Notes under the pieces: generated by a model
What the model saw: the letters and a program-made list of their open reading frames with translations, nothing else
Told to the model about the DNA's origin: nothing
Database searches by the model: none
Made by a program: the position numbers and the translations under genes
From: Actinoplanes teichomyceticus ATCC 31121
GTDB taxonomy: Bacteria > Actinomycetota > Actinomycetes > Mycobacteriales > Micromonosporaceae
Length of the DNA stretch: 64,000 nucleotides
Direction: 5' to 3'
Assembly (NCBI RefSeq): GCF_003711105.1
Contig: NZ_CP023865.1
Span: 6,292,501 to 6,356,500, forward strand
In this document: positions 30,133-39,709 of the stretch, one piece after another
Layout of the letters: each line of letters opens with the position of its first letter
Numbering within the stretch: the stretch's first letter is position 1

Positions 30133-30576
30133 GTGCGACGTGATCTCCTGGACCTGCCGGTGCTCCTGCTCGGCGCCGCATCCGCGCTGGTCGACGGCAT
30201 CAACGCCGGGGTGCACGCCCGCGGCTTCACCGACCTGCGCCCGGCCCACGGCTTCGCCTTCGTCCGGCTCGCCCCCGACGGGGCCACGGTCGTCGAGCTC
30301 GCCGAGCACCTCGGCGTCACCAAGCAGGCCGCCAGCCAGATGGCCGACGAACTGGTCCGCAAGGGCTACGTGGCGCGCGGCCCGCACCCGGCCGACGCCC
30401 GCGCCCGCCTGCTGACCCTCACCGACAAGGGGTGGGCGTGCACCCGTGCCGCCGACGAGGCCGCCGAGGAGGCGCTGCGGCCCTGGGCCGACGCCATCGG
30501 CCCGGAGCGGCTGGCCACCGTCCGGGCGGCCCTGTCCCGCCTGACCGTCCCCGGCCGCATCCGGCCCACCTGGTGA
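30133..30576 (+). CDS. MarR-family regulator
   Basis: The 147-residue protein has a winged helix: VVELAEHLGVTKQAASQMAD as the HTH and VARGPHPADARARLLTLTDK as the wing with conserved Asp and Arg residues. Helices on both sides suit dimerisation. It starts at a GTG ten bases after the nearest operator copy, so binding would block its own transcription. It is divergent from the cupin gene, the most likely target. Confidence 0.88.
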   Translation: MRRDLLDLPVLLLGAASALVDGINAGVHARGFTDLRPAHGFAFVRLAPDGATVVELAEHLGVTKQAASQMADELVRKGYVARGPHPADARARLLTLTDKGWACTRAADEAAEEALRPWADAIGPERLATVRAALSRLTVPGRIRPTW

Positions 30577-30717
30577 CACGCGGCTCGCGGGCCGGCCACC
30601 GGCAGGACCTCAGGACCGTCCGCTCAGCCGACGTCCCCCCGGCCGGCCGACGCTTCACGCGGGGGTCGCGGGCTCGGTAGCATCCCGCGCGGTTGACGTC
30701 AGATTCTCGGAGGAACC

Positions 30718-31161
30718 GTGCACCACAAGCTCCAGACCCGCGCGTTCCAGCAGGTCGCGCCCCTACTGCAGGCCGGCGAGCAGCCGGTCGTCGCGACCCG
30801 CGCGTCGGTCGGCAGCTTCTCCTCCGGCCGCCTCGGGGCGGTCGTCAAGCAGACGCTGATCGCCGAGGGCGCGGGTGCGCTGGGCGCCGCGCTGTCCTCC
30901 AGCACCAAGCAGTTCGTGGTGCTGACCACGCACCGCATGATCTTCCTGTCCCAGACATTGCTGGGCGGCCCCGGCAGGAAGGTGCTCGGCGAACTTCCCC
31001 GCGGTCACGCCGTCCTGGCCGAGGCGAAGTGGGGCATGGTCAGCCTGCTCCGGATCGCCTTCGGTGACTCCGGCGACGGCGTCGCCATGACGTTCCCGCG
31101 CGTCGACCGGAAGAACGCCGAGGCCCTGGCCGCCGCCCTCCAGCAGTCCCCGACCGGCTGA
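30718..31161 (+). CDS. hypothetical protein, PH-like fold possible
   Basis: The 147-residue protein has no signal peptide. KQFVVLTTHRMIFLSQ resembles the strand pair of bacterial PH-like domains, and a Gly/Ala-rich segment (AEGAGALGAALSSS) precedes it. A short C-terminal helix (RKNAEALAAALQQ) ends the protein. GGAGG sits close ahead of the GTG start. Function is unknown. It converges on parC across a strong two-way hairpin. Confidence 0.6.
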   Translation: MHHKLQTRAFQQVAPLLQAGEQPVVATRASVGSFSSGRLGAVVKQTLIAEGAGALGAALSSSTKQFVVLTTHRMIFLSQTLLGGPGRKVLGELPRGHAVLAEAKWGMVSLLRIAFGDSGDGVAMTFPRVDRKNAEALAAALQQSPTG

Positions 31162-31169
31162 GCGGCCCG

Positions 31170-31214
31170 GACGCGATCCGCCCGCCGGAGGGACCCCGGC
31201 GGGCGGATCGCGTC
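31170..31214. terminator. 19-bp perfect hairpin, bidirectional terminator
   Basis: GACGCGATCCGCCCGCCGG (31170-31188) pairs perfectly with CCGGCGGGCGGATCGCGTC (31196-31214) across a 7-nt loop. It fills the gap between converging genes, directly abutting the parC stop. Confidence 0.8.
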
Positions 31215-33734
31215 TCAGTCGCGCTCGATGTGGTGGCCGATCAACTGCGGGCCCATGATCACCGCGGTGCCGGAACCGTCCCGGCGGGCGTCCGGCTCCG
31301 GCAGCTCGACCGGATCGCCGGTGTTGCTGGCCCCGACCGGGCGCGGCCCGACCCAGGCCACGGTCAGCGCCGACTCCCCCTTCAGGAACCGCTGCACCCG
31401 GACGCCGCCGGTGGCCCGGCCCTTCGCCGGGTACGACGCGAACGGCGACACCTTCACCTGCGTCCCGGTCGACGTGACGACCATCGGCTCGCCGTGCGCG
31501 GTGTCCTCGGTGGACACCGCGTTGAACGAGATGACCGACGCCTCCGGGGCGAGGTTGATGCCGGCCATGCCGCCGCCCTTGAGCCCCTGCGGCCGCACCA
31601 GCTTGGCCGGGAACCGCAGCAGCGACGCGTCCGACGTGATGAAGACCAGCGACTCCGCCCCGTCGGTGAGCCAGGTGGCCTGCACCACCTCGTCACCCTC
31701 CTTGAGGGTGATCACCTCGAACTCCTCGGAGCGCACCGGCCACTCCGGCGCACACACCTTGACCACGCCGTACCGGGTGCCGATCGCGAGGCCCGGGGAG
31801 TCGCCGGCGGTCAGCGGCGCGAGGCCGACCACCCGCTCCCCCTTCTCCAGCGGCACCAGCTCGGAGGCGGACATGCCGCCGCGCAGCGACACCGTCCCGG
31901 ACTGCTCGGGCAGCACCGGCAGCGGCAGCACGTCCGTCTTGAACGCCCGGCCCCGGTTGGTGATCAACAGGATCCGGCCGCGGGCGGTGGAGTGGATGAT
32001 CTCGCGGACCGCGTCGTGCTTGACCCGGCCGCTGCGCTTGCGCGCCTCGGTCGACTCCTCGCTCTCCGCCGCGGTCCGGGCGATCAGCCCGGTGGCGGAG
32101 AGGATCACCTGGCACGGGTCGTCGGCGACCTCCAGCGGGCCAGCCGGCGCGGACGCGGCGAGCACCTCCTTGAGATCGCCGGCGAGAAGCGTGGTGTGCC
32201 GGGGCCGGCCGAACTCGCCGGCCACCTCGGCCAGCTCGTCGGAGACCACCTGCTTGAGGACGTCCTCGTCGTCCAGGATCCGGCTCAGCTCGGCGATCTC
32301 GTTGCGCAGCCGCTGCTGCTCGGTCTCCAGCTCGATCCGGTCGAACCGGGTGAGCCGCCGCAGCGGGGTGTCCAGGATGTACGTCGCCTGGATGTCGCTG
32401 AGCCCGAACTCGTTCATCAGCCCGGCCTTGGCCGCGCCCGCGTCGTCGCTGGCCCGGATCAGCGCGACCACCCGGTCGATGTCGATCAGGGCGATCAGCA
32501 GGCCGTCGACCAGGTGCAGCCGGTCCTCGCGCTTGGTCCGCCGGTACGTCGTCCGCCGGGTGACCACGTCGTAGCGGTGCTGGACGAACACCTCCAGCAG
32601 CGCCTTGAGCCCGAGCGTGCGCGGCTGCCCGTCGACCAGCACCAGGTTGTTGATGCCGAACGAGCTCTCCAGCGGGGTCAGCCGGTAGAGGTCGGCCAGC
32701 AGCGCCTGCGGGTTGACGCCGACCTTGCACTCGATCACCAGGCGGGTGCCGTGCTCGCGGTCGGTGAGGTCCTTGACGTCGGCGATGCCCTGCAGCCGGG
32801 CCGCCTGGCGCTGCCCGCGCCGTGGACCGGAGGTGATCAGCTTGCCCTTCACCTCGTCGGTGATCGCCTCGATGATCTTCTCGGCGCCGACGCCGTAGGG
32901 CAGCTCGGTGACCGTGATCGCCTGCCGGCCACGGCCGCCCTCCAGCGGGCCGGTCTGCGCGCGGGCCCGGATCCGGACCACGCCACGGCCGGTCTCGTAC
33001 GCCCGGCGCACCTCGTCGAGGCCGAGCAGCTGGCCGCCGGTGGGCAGGTCGGGCCCGGGGACGAAGCGCATCAGCTCGTCGAGGTCGGCCTCCGGGTGGG
33101 TGATCAGGTGCCGGGCGGCCGCGACCACCTCGCCGAGGTTGTGCGGGATCATGTTGGTGGCCATCCCGACCGCGATCCCGGACGTGCCGTTGACCAGCAG
33201 GTTCGGGAAGGCCGCCGGGAGCACCTTGGGCTCGGACTCGGAGCCGTCGTAGGTCGGCTTGAAGTCGACGGTGCCCTCGCCGAGCTCACCGACCAGCAGC
33301 ATCGCCTCGCGGGACATCCGCGCCTCGGTGTAGCGCGCGGCGGCCGGCCCGTCGTCCGGTGATCCGAAGTTGCCGTGGCCGTCGATCAGCGGGGTGTTCA
33401 GCGAGAAGTCCTGGGCGAGCCGGACCAGGGCGTCGTAGATCGCCACGTCGCCGTGTGGGTGGTACTTGCCCATCACGTCGCCGACCACGCGGGCCGACTT
33501 CACGTACGGCCGGTCGGGGCGATGTCCCTGCTCGGACATGGACCAGAGGATCCGCCGGTGCACCGGCTTGAGACCGTCCCGGGCGTCCGGCAGCGCCCGG
33601 GAGTGGATCACCGAGTACGCGTACTCCAGGTAGGAGTCCTCGACCTCGGTGGTCAGCGGGTTGTCGATGACGCGGGCGCCGGCCTGGTCGAACGCGGACA
33701 GGTCGACGCGATTGTCGTTCTTGCGGCGTGCCAT
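31215..33734 (-). CDS. parC: DNA topoisomerase IV subunit A (GyrA/ParC family)
   Basis: The 839-residue protein has a breakage-reunion domain with catalytic Tyr135 in PAAARYTEARMS, DARDGLKPVHRRIL and HPHGDVAIYDALVRLAQ, a coiled-coil region, and a C-terminal beta-pinwheel. The usual Ser of the quinolone pocket is Val97 while Asp101 is kept. It lies 14 bp after the ParE gene. In actinomycetes gyrA/gyrB usually sit at the replication origin, so this separate pair is best read as the ParC/ParE topoisomerase that decatenates chromosomes. The ATG at 33734 follows GAGAGG. Confidence 0.85.
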   Translation of the reverse strand: MARRKNDNRVDLSAFDQAGARVIDNPLTTEVEDSYLEYAYSVIHSRALPDARDGLKPVHRRILWSMSEQGHRPDRPYVKSARVVGDVMGKYHPHGDVAIYDALVRLAQDFSLNTPLIDGHGNFGSPDDGPAAARYTEARMSREAMLLVGELGEGTVDFKPTYDGSESEPKVLPAAFPNLLVNGTSGIAVGMATNMIPHNLGEVVAAARHLITHPEADLDELMRFVPGPDLPTGGQLLGLDEVRRAYETGRGVVRIRARAQTGPLEGGRGRQAITVTELPYGVGAEKIIEAITDEVKGKLITSGPRRGQRQAARLQGIADVKDLTDREHGTRLVIECKVGVNPQALLADLYRLTPLESSFGINNLVLVDGQPRTLGLKALLEVFVQHRYDVVTRRTTYRRTKREDRLHLVDGLLIALIDIDRVVALIRASDDAGAAKAGLMNEFGLSDIQATYILDTPLRRLTRFDRIELETEQQRLRNEIAELSRILDDEDVLKQVVSDELAEVAGEFGRPRHTTLLAGDLKEVLAASAPAGPLEVADDPCQVILSATGLIARTAAESEESTEARKRSGRVKHDAVREIIHSTARGRILLITNRGRAFKTDVLPLPVLPEQSGTVSLRGGMSASELVPLEKGERVVGLAPLTAGDSPGLAIGTRYGVVKVCAPEWPVRSEEFEVITLKEGDEVVQATWLTDGAESLVFITSDASLLRFPAKLVRPQGLKGGGMAGINLAPEASVISFNAVSTEDTAHGEPMVVTSTGTQVKVSPFASYPAKGRATGGVRVQRFLKGESALTVAWVGPRPVGASNTGDPVELPEPDARRDGSGTAVIMGPQLIGHHIERD

Positions 33735-33748
33735 TGGTAGCGGACCTC

Positions 33749-35806
33749 TCAGGCGTCGATCGTCTCTTGGTCGATCCGGCCGGCAGCCTCGATCAACCAG
33801 TTCTTCCGGGGCTCGACCCGCTCGCCCATCAGCAGCTCGAGGGTGGCCTCCGCGCGCTCCGCGTCGTCCAGCGTGATCCGCCGGACGGTGCGCGACGCCG
33901 GGTTCATCGTGGTGTCCCAGAGCTCGTCGGCGTCCATCTCGCCGAGGCCCTTGAACCGGGGCACCGGTTTCTGCACCTGCCGGCCGGCGCGCTCCAGCCG
34001 GCTGACCGTGCTCTCCATCTCCTGCTGGGTGTAGGTGTACAGGGTCTGCGAGTTGCGGCCCTTGGTGACCACCTTGTGCAGCGGCGGCATCGCGGCGAAG
34101 AGCCGGCCGTGCTCGATGACCGGTCGCATGTACTTGGCGAACAGCGTGATCAGCAGGGTCCGGATGTGCGACCCGTCGACGTCGGCGTCCGCCATGATCA
34201 TGACGCGGCCGTACCGCATCGAGCCGATCTCGAAGGTCCGCCCCGACCCGGCGCCGAGCACCTGCACGATCGCCGAGCACTCGGCGTTGTCCAGCACCTG
34301 TTGCAGGCTGGCCTTCTGCACGTTGAGGATCTTGCCGCGGATCGGCAGCAGCGCCTGGTACTCCGAGGAGCGGGCCATCCGGGCGGTGCCCAGCGCCGAG
34401 TCGCCCTCGACGATGAACAGCTCGGAGCGGTCGATGCCGATCGCCCGGCAGTCCACCAGCTTGGCCGGCATCGACGCGCCCTCCAGGGCGGTCTTGCGGC
34501 GGGCCGCGTCCTTCTGCTGTTTCTGGGTGAGGCGCACGCGGGACGCGTCCACCACCTTCTGCAGGACGGTGCGGGCCTCGGTTTTGGTGCGCCGGCCGTC
34601 GATCCACTCCTTCAGGTACGCCTCGACCAGGGTCTGCATGACCCGGGTGACGCCCGCGGTGGAGAGCTCGTCCTTGGTCTGCGAGGTGAACTGCGGTTCC
34701 GGCACGCGCACGTGGATCACCGCGGTCATGCCCTCCAGGAAGTCGTCCAGGACGGGCGGCTCCTCCTTGGGCTTGAGCAGGCCCCGGGCGTTGCGGATGG
34801 CCTCGGTCAGGGCGCGGGTCAGGGCCCGCTCGAAGCCCTTGCGGTGGGTGCCGCCGTGCACGTTGCGGATGGTGTTGGTGAAGCACTCGACGGTGCGGTC
34901 GTACCCGGTCCCCCAGCGGAACGCGACCTCGACCTGCGCGTGCCGCACGACGTTGGCCTGCATGACGCCGTTGGCGTCCGCGGCGTTCTCCTTGTACGTC
35001 CCCTCGCCGGTGACCACCAGGATCCCGGAGACCGGCTTGTCGACCGGCGGGGTCAGGAACTCCACCATGTCGATCAGGCCGTTGGGGTAGTGGAACGCCT
35101 CGGTGGCCGGCTCCTCGGCGGTGGCGTCGAAGAGGGTGTACTGCACGCCGGGGACCAGGAACGCGGTGTTGCGCAGCTTGGTGCGCACCGCCTCGACGTC
35201 CAGGCGGGCGCCGGCCTCGAAGTACCGCGCGTCGTACCAGTACCGGATCGAGGTGCCGGTGGGCTCGCCGCGTTTCATCCGGCGGGCCACCCGCAGGCCG
35301 GGCTGCGGGGTGAAGGCGGCGTCCGGGCCGGGGCCGTCGAAGACGCCGGGCACGCCGCGCTGGAACGAGATCTCGTGCACCTTGCCGTCGCGCTTGACGG
35401 TGACGTCGAACCGCAGCGACAGCGCGTTGACCGCGGACGCGCCGACGCCGTGCAGGCCGCCGGAGGCCTTGTAGCCGGAGCCGCCGAACTTGCCGCCGGC
35501 GTGCAGCCGGGTCAGCACCAGCTCGACGCCGCTCAGGCCGCTCTTGGCGTGCACGTCGGTCGGGATGCCCCGGCCGTCGTCGTCGACCTGGACCGATCCG
35601 TCGCTGTGCAGCGTGATGGAGATCCTGGTGGCGTGCCCGCCGACGCCCTCGTCGGTCGAGTTGTCGATGATCTCGTTGGCCAGGTGGTTGATGCCCCGGC
35701 TGTCGGTGGACCCGATGTACATCCCTGGGCGTTTCCGGACAGCGTCCAGCCCTTCCAGGTGCGTGAGGTCGTCAGCCCCGTACAAGGTCTCTGGCTGTGC
35801 GGTCAC
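33749..35806 (-). CDS. parE: DNA topoisomerase IV subunit B (GyrB/ParE family)
   Basis: The 685-residue protein has a GHKL ATPase domain (NEIIDNSTDEGVGGHA, DDDGRGIPTDVH, GGLHGVGASAVNAL), a transducer domain, and a TOPRIM domain with EGDSALGTARMARS and MADADVDGSHIRTLL supplying the metal-binding acidic residues. PRFKGLGEMDADELWDTTM closes the conserved core. The GTG at 35806 is chosen because CGGGAG lies about eight bases upstream; an in-frame ATG at 35830 lacks a ribosome site. It forms an operon with the downstream ParC gene. Confidence 0.88.
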   Translation of the reverse strand: MTAQPETLYGADDLTHLEGLDAVRKRPGMYIGSTDSRGINHLANEIIDNSTDEGVGGHATRISITLHSDGSVQVDDDGRGIPTDVHAKSGLSGVELVLTRLHAGGKFGGSGYKASGGLHGVGASAVNALSLRFDVTVKRDGKVHEISFQRGVPGVFDGPGPDAAFTPQPGLRVARRMKRGEPTGTSIRYWYDARYFEAGARLDVEAVRTKLRNTAFLVPGVQYTLFDATAEEPATEAFHYPNGLIDMVEFLTPPVDKPVSGILVVTGEGTYKENAADANGVMQANVVRHAQVEVAFRWGTGYDRTVECFTNTIRNVHGGTHRKGFERALTRALTEAIRNARGLLKPKEEPPVLDDFLEGMTAVIHVRVPEPQFTSQTKDELSTAGVTRVMQTLVEAYLKEWIDGRRTKTEARTVLQKVVDASRVRLTQKQQKDAARRKTALEGASMPAKLVDCRAIGIDRSELFIVEGDSALGTARMARSSEYQALLPIRGKILNVQKASLQQVLDNAECSAIVQVLGAGSGRTFEIGSMRYGRVMIMADADVDGSHIRTLLITLFAKYMRPVIEHGRLFAAMPPLHKVVTKGRNSQTLYTYTQQEMESTVSRLERAGRQVQKPVPRFKGLGEMDADELWDTTMNPASRTVRRITLDDAERAEATLELLMGERVEPRKNWLIEAAGRIDQETIDA

Positions 35807-35938
35807 GAGGCGGCACTCCCGATCGGCCATGGTGGTCAAGGACGGCGCGAGCCTACCCGGCGCCCCCGACACTTCTGCCCCTGGCGAGCCAGGTCCCGAC
35901 CAGCCGACCTGAAAAATCGGGAAAAGGGTACAAAAATG

Positions 35939-36547
35939 CTAGCGGACCCCGGCCAGCGGAGCGGACTGCGGCTGCAGGGCGCGCCACAGGTCCAGCGGGT
36001 ACGTCTTCCCCGGCACCGACACCGGCGGCAGCTCCTGGTACGCGATGAGCGTGTCGGTGACCTCACGGGTGGCCGAGCAGACCACCACCGTGCCGTGCGG
36101 CGCGTACGCCTGCAACCGCGCCGCGGTGCTCACCACGCTGCCGCTGATCATCCCGTAGCCGCCGTCGAAGGCCAGCAGCGGATCGACGATCACCTCGCCG
36201 GTGGCCAGCCCGACCCGGGACCGCACCCGGTGCCTGCCGGCCAGGAGACGCCCCCTCAACCTCTCCTGGACCGACAGGCCCGCGCGCACCGCCGAGGCGG
36301 CCGCCTCCGGCTCGAACTCCTCCTCGCCGGCGCCGAACACCGCCATCACCGCGTCGCCCACGTACTTCTCCACGATGCCGCCGCACCGGCGGACCACCTC
36401 GGCGACCGCCGAGAAGTAGTCGCGCTGCAGCGCCCGCACCTCCGCGCAGTCCAGCCGGTCCACCAGCGAGGTGAAACCGACGATGTCTATGAACAGCACG
36501 GTCACGGTCTGGCGCCGCTCCTGAACGGCGACGGTGATGGTGGTCAT
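35939..36547 (-). CDS. stand-alone class III adenylate/guanylate cyclase domain
   Basis: The 202-residue protein is essentially one cyclase homology domain: FIDIVGFTSLVDRL with the first metal Asp, VEKYVGDAVMAVFG with Lys and the second Asp, and SGSVVSTAARLQAY with the transition-state Arg. The usual Asn of the VNxAARL motif is Ser here. There is no sensor, HAMP or membrane segment, so activity would depend on homodimerisation. The ATG at 36547 follows GGGGGAG. It is divergent from the LAL-type regulator, a pairing that may reflect shared regulation. Confidence 0.88.
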   Translation of the reverse strand: MTTITVAVQERRQTVTVLFIDIVGFTSLVDRLDCAEVRALQRDYFSAVAEVVRRCGGIVEKYVGDAVMAVFGAGEEEFEPEAAASAVRAGLSVQERLRGRLLAGRHRVRSRVGLATGEVIVDPLLAFDGGYGMISGSVVSTAARLQAYAPHGTVVVCSATREVTDTLIAYQELPPVSVPGKTYPLDLWRALQPQSAPLAGVR

Positions 36548-36722
36548 GTCTCACGCTCCCCCAGATCACTGCGTTGACCGGGAGTACGGTGCCAGCCCGG
36601 CCCGGCACGCGGATCCGCAGAACGACGTATCTGTGATCGCATCCACACTGGTCATTTTTGTGACGCAGAACAGTCCGAACCGACGACAACGTGATAGTCG
36701 CTTTCGCATTAGGCTGCCGGTC

Positions 36723-39533
36723 ATGGCCAGCCAGGGGGACGACGGGCCGCTTGTCGGGCGCACCGGCACGCTGGCCGACATCCAGTCCTACCTGCGCAAC
36801 GTCGGCCCCGGTGGCACCGCCGCGGTGTTCCTGACCGGGGAGAGCGGTGTCGGCAAGAGCCGGCTGCTGCGGGAGACCGCCGACGCGTTGCGCGGTGGGG
36901 GTTTCGCGGTGCTCTTCGGCACCTGCCTGGACATCGGCGACGCCTCGCCGCTGCACCCGGTGCTGCAGGCGCTGCGCCGGCACGACAGCGCACCGGCCAC
37001 TGTGGCCGACGACGCCGGCGCGCTGCTCGACCGGGTGTCGCGCGACCTGCGGGCGATCGCCGGCGACCAGCGGCTGCTGCTCGTCCTCGACGATCTGCAG
37101 TGGGCCGACCGGAGCACCCGCCAGCTGCTGCTCTACCTGCTCGCCGGGCTCGGTGACGTGCGTGTCTCGGTGCTGGCCGCGATCCGCGCCGAGGCCCTGC
37201 ACGGCACCCACCCGCTGCGCCGGGTGCTGGCCGAGCTGCGCCGGCTGCGCTCGGTGCGGGTGCTCGACCTGGCCCCGCTGACCCCGGAGCACACCCGGGA
37301 GCTGGTCACCGCGATCGTCGGCCGGGACGTGGCCGGCGAGGACGCCGAGCGGGTCTACAAGCGCAGCGGCGGCAACCCGTTCGTGGCCGAGGAGCTGGCC
37401 CGCGACCTGCGCGACGGCCGGGTGGAGCTGTCCGACACGCTGCGCGAGATCTTCCTGGCCCGCGTCGACGAGCTGCCGGCCAACGCACACGCCGTGGTGC
37501 ACGCGATCGCCGCCGGCGTGGAGCCGGTCGAGCACACGGTGCTGGCCCGGGTGGTGCGGCTGAGCGAGGACGAGCTGCTGGAGGCGGTCCGCGCCGCGGT
37601 GGCGTACCGGTTCGTGGTCGGCGACAGCGAGGGTTACCGGCTGCGGCACCGGCTGGTCGCCGAGGTGCTGGAGCAGGAGGTGCTGCCGGCCGAGGCGGCC
37701 GCGCTGCACCGCCGGTACGCGGAGGCGCTGGAGGAGCGCGACGGCGCGGCCGACCACGCCCGGCTGGCCCACCACTGGCAGCGGGCCGGGGTGCCGTCCC
37801 GGGCGCTGCCGTCGGTGGTCGCCGCGGCCCGCTCGGCCGAGAGCCTGTACGGCTTCGCCGAGGCGCACCGCCACTGGACCATCGCCCTGCGGCTGATCGC
37901 CGAGGACGCCCCGGAGCGCACCGAGCTGCTCGGCCACGCGGCCGAGTCGGCCCACCAGTGCGGCGAGCACCTGCTGGCGCTGGCCCGGCTGGAGGAGCTG
38001 GCCGGGCGCGCGGACGCGCCCGGCGAGGCGGAGCTGCACCTGCGCCGCGCCCGGTACCTCGCCGCGGCCGGCCGCTCGGAGACCGCCGAGCGCGAGTACG
38101 AGCTCGCCCTCCAGGCGAGCGACTGCACCCCCCAGCTGCGCGCCTCGGCCGCCGCCTACCTCGCCGAGCTGCTGCTGCACCTGGGCCGGTACGCGGACGC
38201 CAACCAGCGCGCCCGCGACGCCCTGGAGCTGGCCGCGGTCAACGGCTCGACGGCCGACCTGGTGCGGGCCAGCGCCGCGCTGGGCTTCAGCGCCGCCTTC
38301 CGCGAGGACCCGGACGCCGGCCTGGCGGTCATCCGGCACGCCGTGGAGATCGCCGAGCGGTCCGGCCACCCGGACGACCTGGGGGTGGCCTACCTGCACC
38401 TGGCCGAGCTGCTCACCGGCCCGCTCAACAGCATCGAGGAGGGCGTGCTGGTCGCCCGCCGGGGCGCCGACCGGCTGGCCTCGCGCGGTGTCGGCCGGGC
38501 GTATCAGGCGCGCCTGCTGGCGATCGCCGGCAACGGCCTGTTCCGGATCGGCCAGTGGGCCGAGGCGGACACCGTGCTGGCGGAGGCGATGCGGCACCGC
38601 CCGTCCGGCGCCGACGCGGTGGAGCTGCTGCTGGCCCGCAGCCGTCTCTGGGTCGGCTTCGGCGAGGTGGACAACGCCCGCCGGGACCTCGACGCGGCGG
38701 CGACGCTGCTGGCCGGCGGCGGCGCCCGCCACGTGCTGCCGATGCTGACCCTGCGGGCCGGGCTCGCGATGTGGCAGAAGGAGCACGCCGACGCCCGCGC
38801 CGCGGTGCAGCGGGGCCTGACCGAGACCCGCTCCGACGACCTGGTGCTGCTGGGTGTGCTGGCCTGGCACGGATTGCGTGCCGAGGCGGAGGCGCACGCC
38901 GCCGGCTCACCGGTCGACCCGGGCGCGTTGCGGCGGCTCCGGACCGTGGTCGGCCGTCTGGAGACCGGCGCGGGCAACGCCGCTCCGGAGGTCCGCGCGG
39001 TGCTCGACGGTTACCTCAATCTCTGTGCCGCCGAGCTGAGCCGCATCGAGGACCGGCAGGACCCGGAGCCGTGGGCCCGGGCCGCGGCCATCTGGGACCG
39101 CCGCCAGCAGCCCTACCCCGCGGCGTACGCGCGGCTGCGGCACGCCGAGGCCGCGTTGCAGCGCCGGGCCCGGCGCACGTCCGCGATCAACGGGCTGCGC
39201 CAGGCGTACGCCACGGCCGTCGCGATGGGCGCCCGCCCGTTCGCGAACGAGGTCAGGGGCGTCGCCCAGCGCTTCCGGGTCTCGCTCTCCGAGGACGCGG
39301 ACACCGTGGCGATGATGCCCCCGGAGCCGGACCCGGGTGACGAGCTGGCCGTGCTGACCGGGCGGGAACGCGAGGTGCTGGCCGCGGTCGCCGAGGGCCT
39401 GACCAACCGGGAGATCGGTGAGCTGCTGTTCATCAGCGAGCGCACGGTCGGCGTGCACCTGGGCCACATCTTCGACAAACTGCAGGTACGTACCCGCGTA
39501 CAGGCCAGCCGGGTGTATCTGACTGCAGCCTGA
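36723..39533 (+). CDS. LAL-type LuxR-family regulator with AAA NTPase
   Basis: The 936-residue protein has Walker A in LTGESGVGKSRLL (about residue 40), Walker B in LLLVLDDLQWAD (about 120), a long helical TPR-like middle, and a C-terminal LuxR HTH (LTGREREVLAAVAEGLTNRE, then IGELLFISERTVGVHLGH). Large ATP-binding LuxR (LAL) proteins such as MalT activate transcription after binding an inducer. No strong ribosome site precedes the ATG at 36723. It is divergent from the cyclase gene; the inducer and target genes are unknown. Confidence 0.9.
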   Translation: MASQGDDGPLVGRTGTLADIQSYLRNVGPGGTAAVFLTGESGVGKSRLLRETADALRGGGFAVLFGTCLDIGDASPLHPVLQALRRHDSAPATVADDAGALLDRVSRDLRAIAGDQRLLLVLDDLQWADRSTRQLLLYLLAGLGDVRVSVLAAIRAEALHGTHPLRRVLAELRRLRSVRVLDLAPLTPEHTRELVTAIVGRDVAGEDAERVYKRSGGNPFVAEELARDLRDGRVELSDTLREIFLARVDELPANAHAVVHAIAAGVEPVEHTVLARVVRLSEDELLEAVRAAVAYRFVVGDSEGYRLRHRLVAEVLEQEVLPAEAAALHRRYAEALEERDGAADHARLAHHWQRAGVPSRALPSVVAAARSAESLYGFAEAHRHWTIALRLIAEDAPERTELLGHAAESAHQCGEHLLALARLEELAGRADAPGEAELHLRRARYLAAAGRSETAEREYELALQASDCTPQLRASAAAYLAELLLHLGRYADANQRARDALELAAVNGSTADLVRASAALGFSAAFREDPDAGLAVIRHAVEIAERSGHPDDLGVAYLHLAELLTGPLNSIEEGVLVARRGADRLASRGVGRAYQARLLAIAGNGLFRIGQWAEADTVLAEAMRHRPSGADAVELLLARSRLWVGFGEVDNARRDLDAAATLLAGGGARHVLPMLTLRAGLAMWQKEHADARAAVQRGLTETRSDDLVLLGVLAWHGLRAEAEAHAAGSPVDPGALRRLRTVVGRLETGAGNAAPEVRAVLDGYLNLCAAELSRIEDRQDPEPWARAAAIWDRRQQPYPAAYARLRHAEAALQRRARRTSAINGLRQAYATAVAMGARPFANEVRGVAQRFRVSLSEDADTVAMMPPEPDPGDELAVLTGREREVLAAVAEGLTNREIGELLFISERTVGVHLGHIFDKLQVRTRVQASRVYLTAA

Positions 39534-39591
39534 CCTGCGGATCGTTATCTCGCCGTGACATACGTACACGGAATACGTCGTTCTACCGATC

Positions 39592-39668
39592 CCCCCGTGC
39601 GCCGCCTTTGCAAGGCTGTGGGCACGGGGGAGCACCGCCCGGTGGTCATCGAGCCGCCGGGCGGTGCT
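39592..39668 (+). promoter_or_regulatory. two consecutive hairpins in a gene leader
   Basis: CCCCCGTGC (39592-39600) pairs with GCACGGGGG (39622-39630), enclosing a small inner stem. AGCACCGCCCGG (39631-39642) pairs with CCGGGCGGTGCT (39657-39668). They lie between the LAL gene stop and the DUF5995 gene and could terminate the former or structure the leader of the latter. Confidence 0.6.
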
Positions 39669-39709
39669 GGGGGCCCTCCGCGACACCGGCAAGTCCCGTG
39701 GAGGATCCG

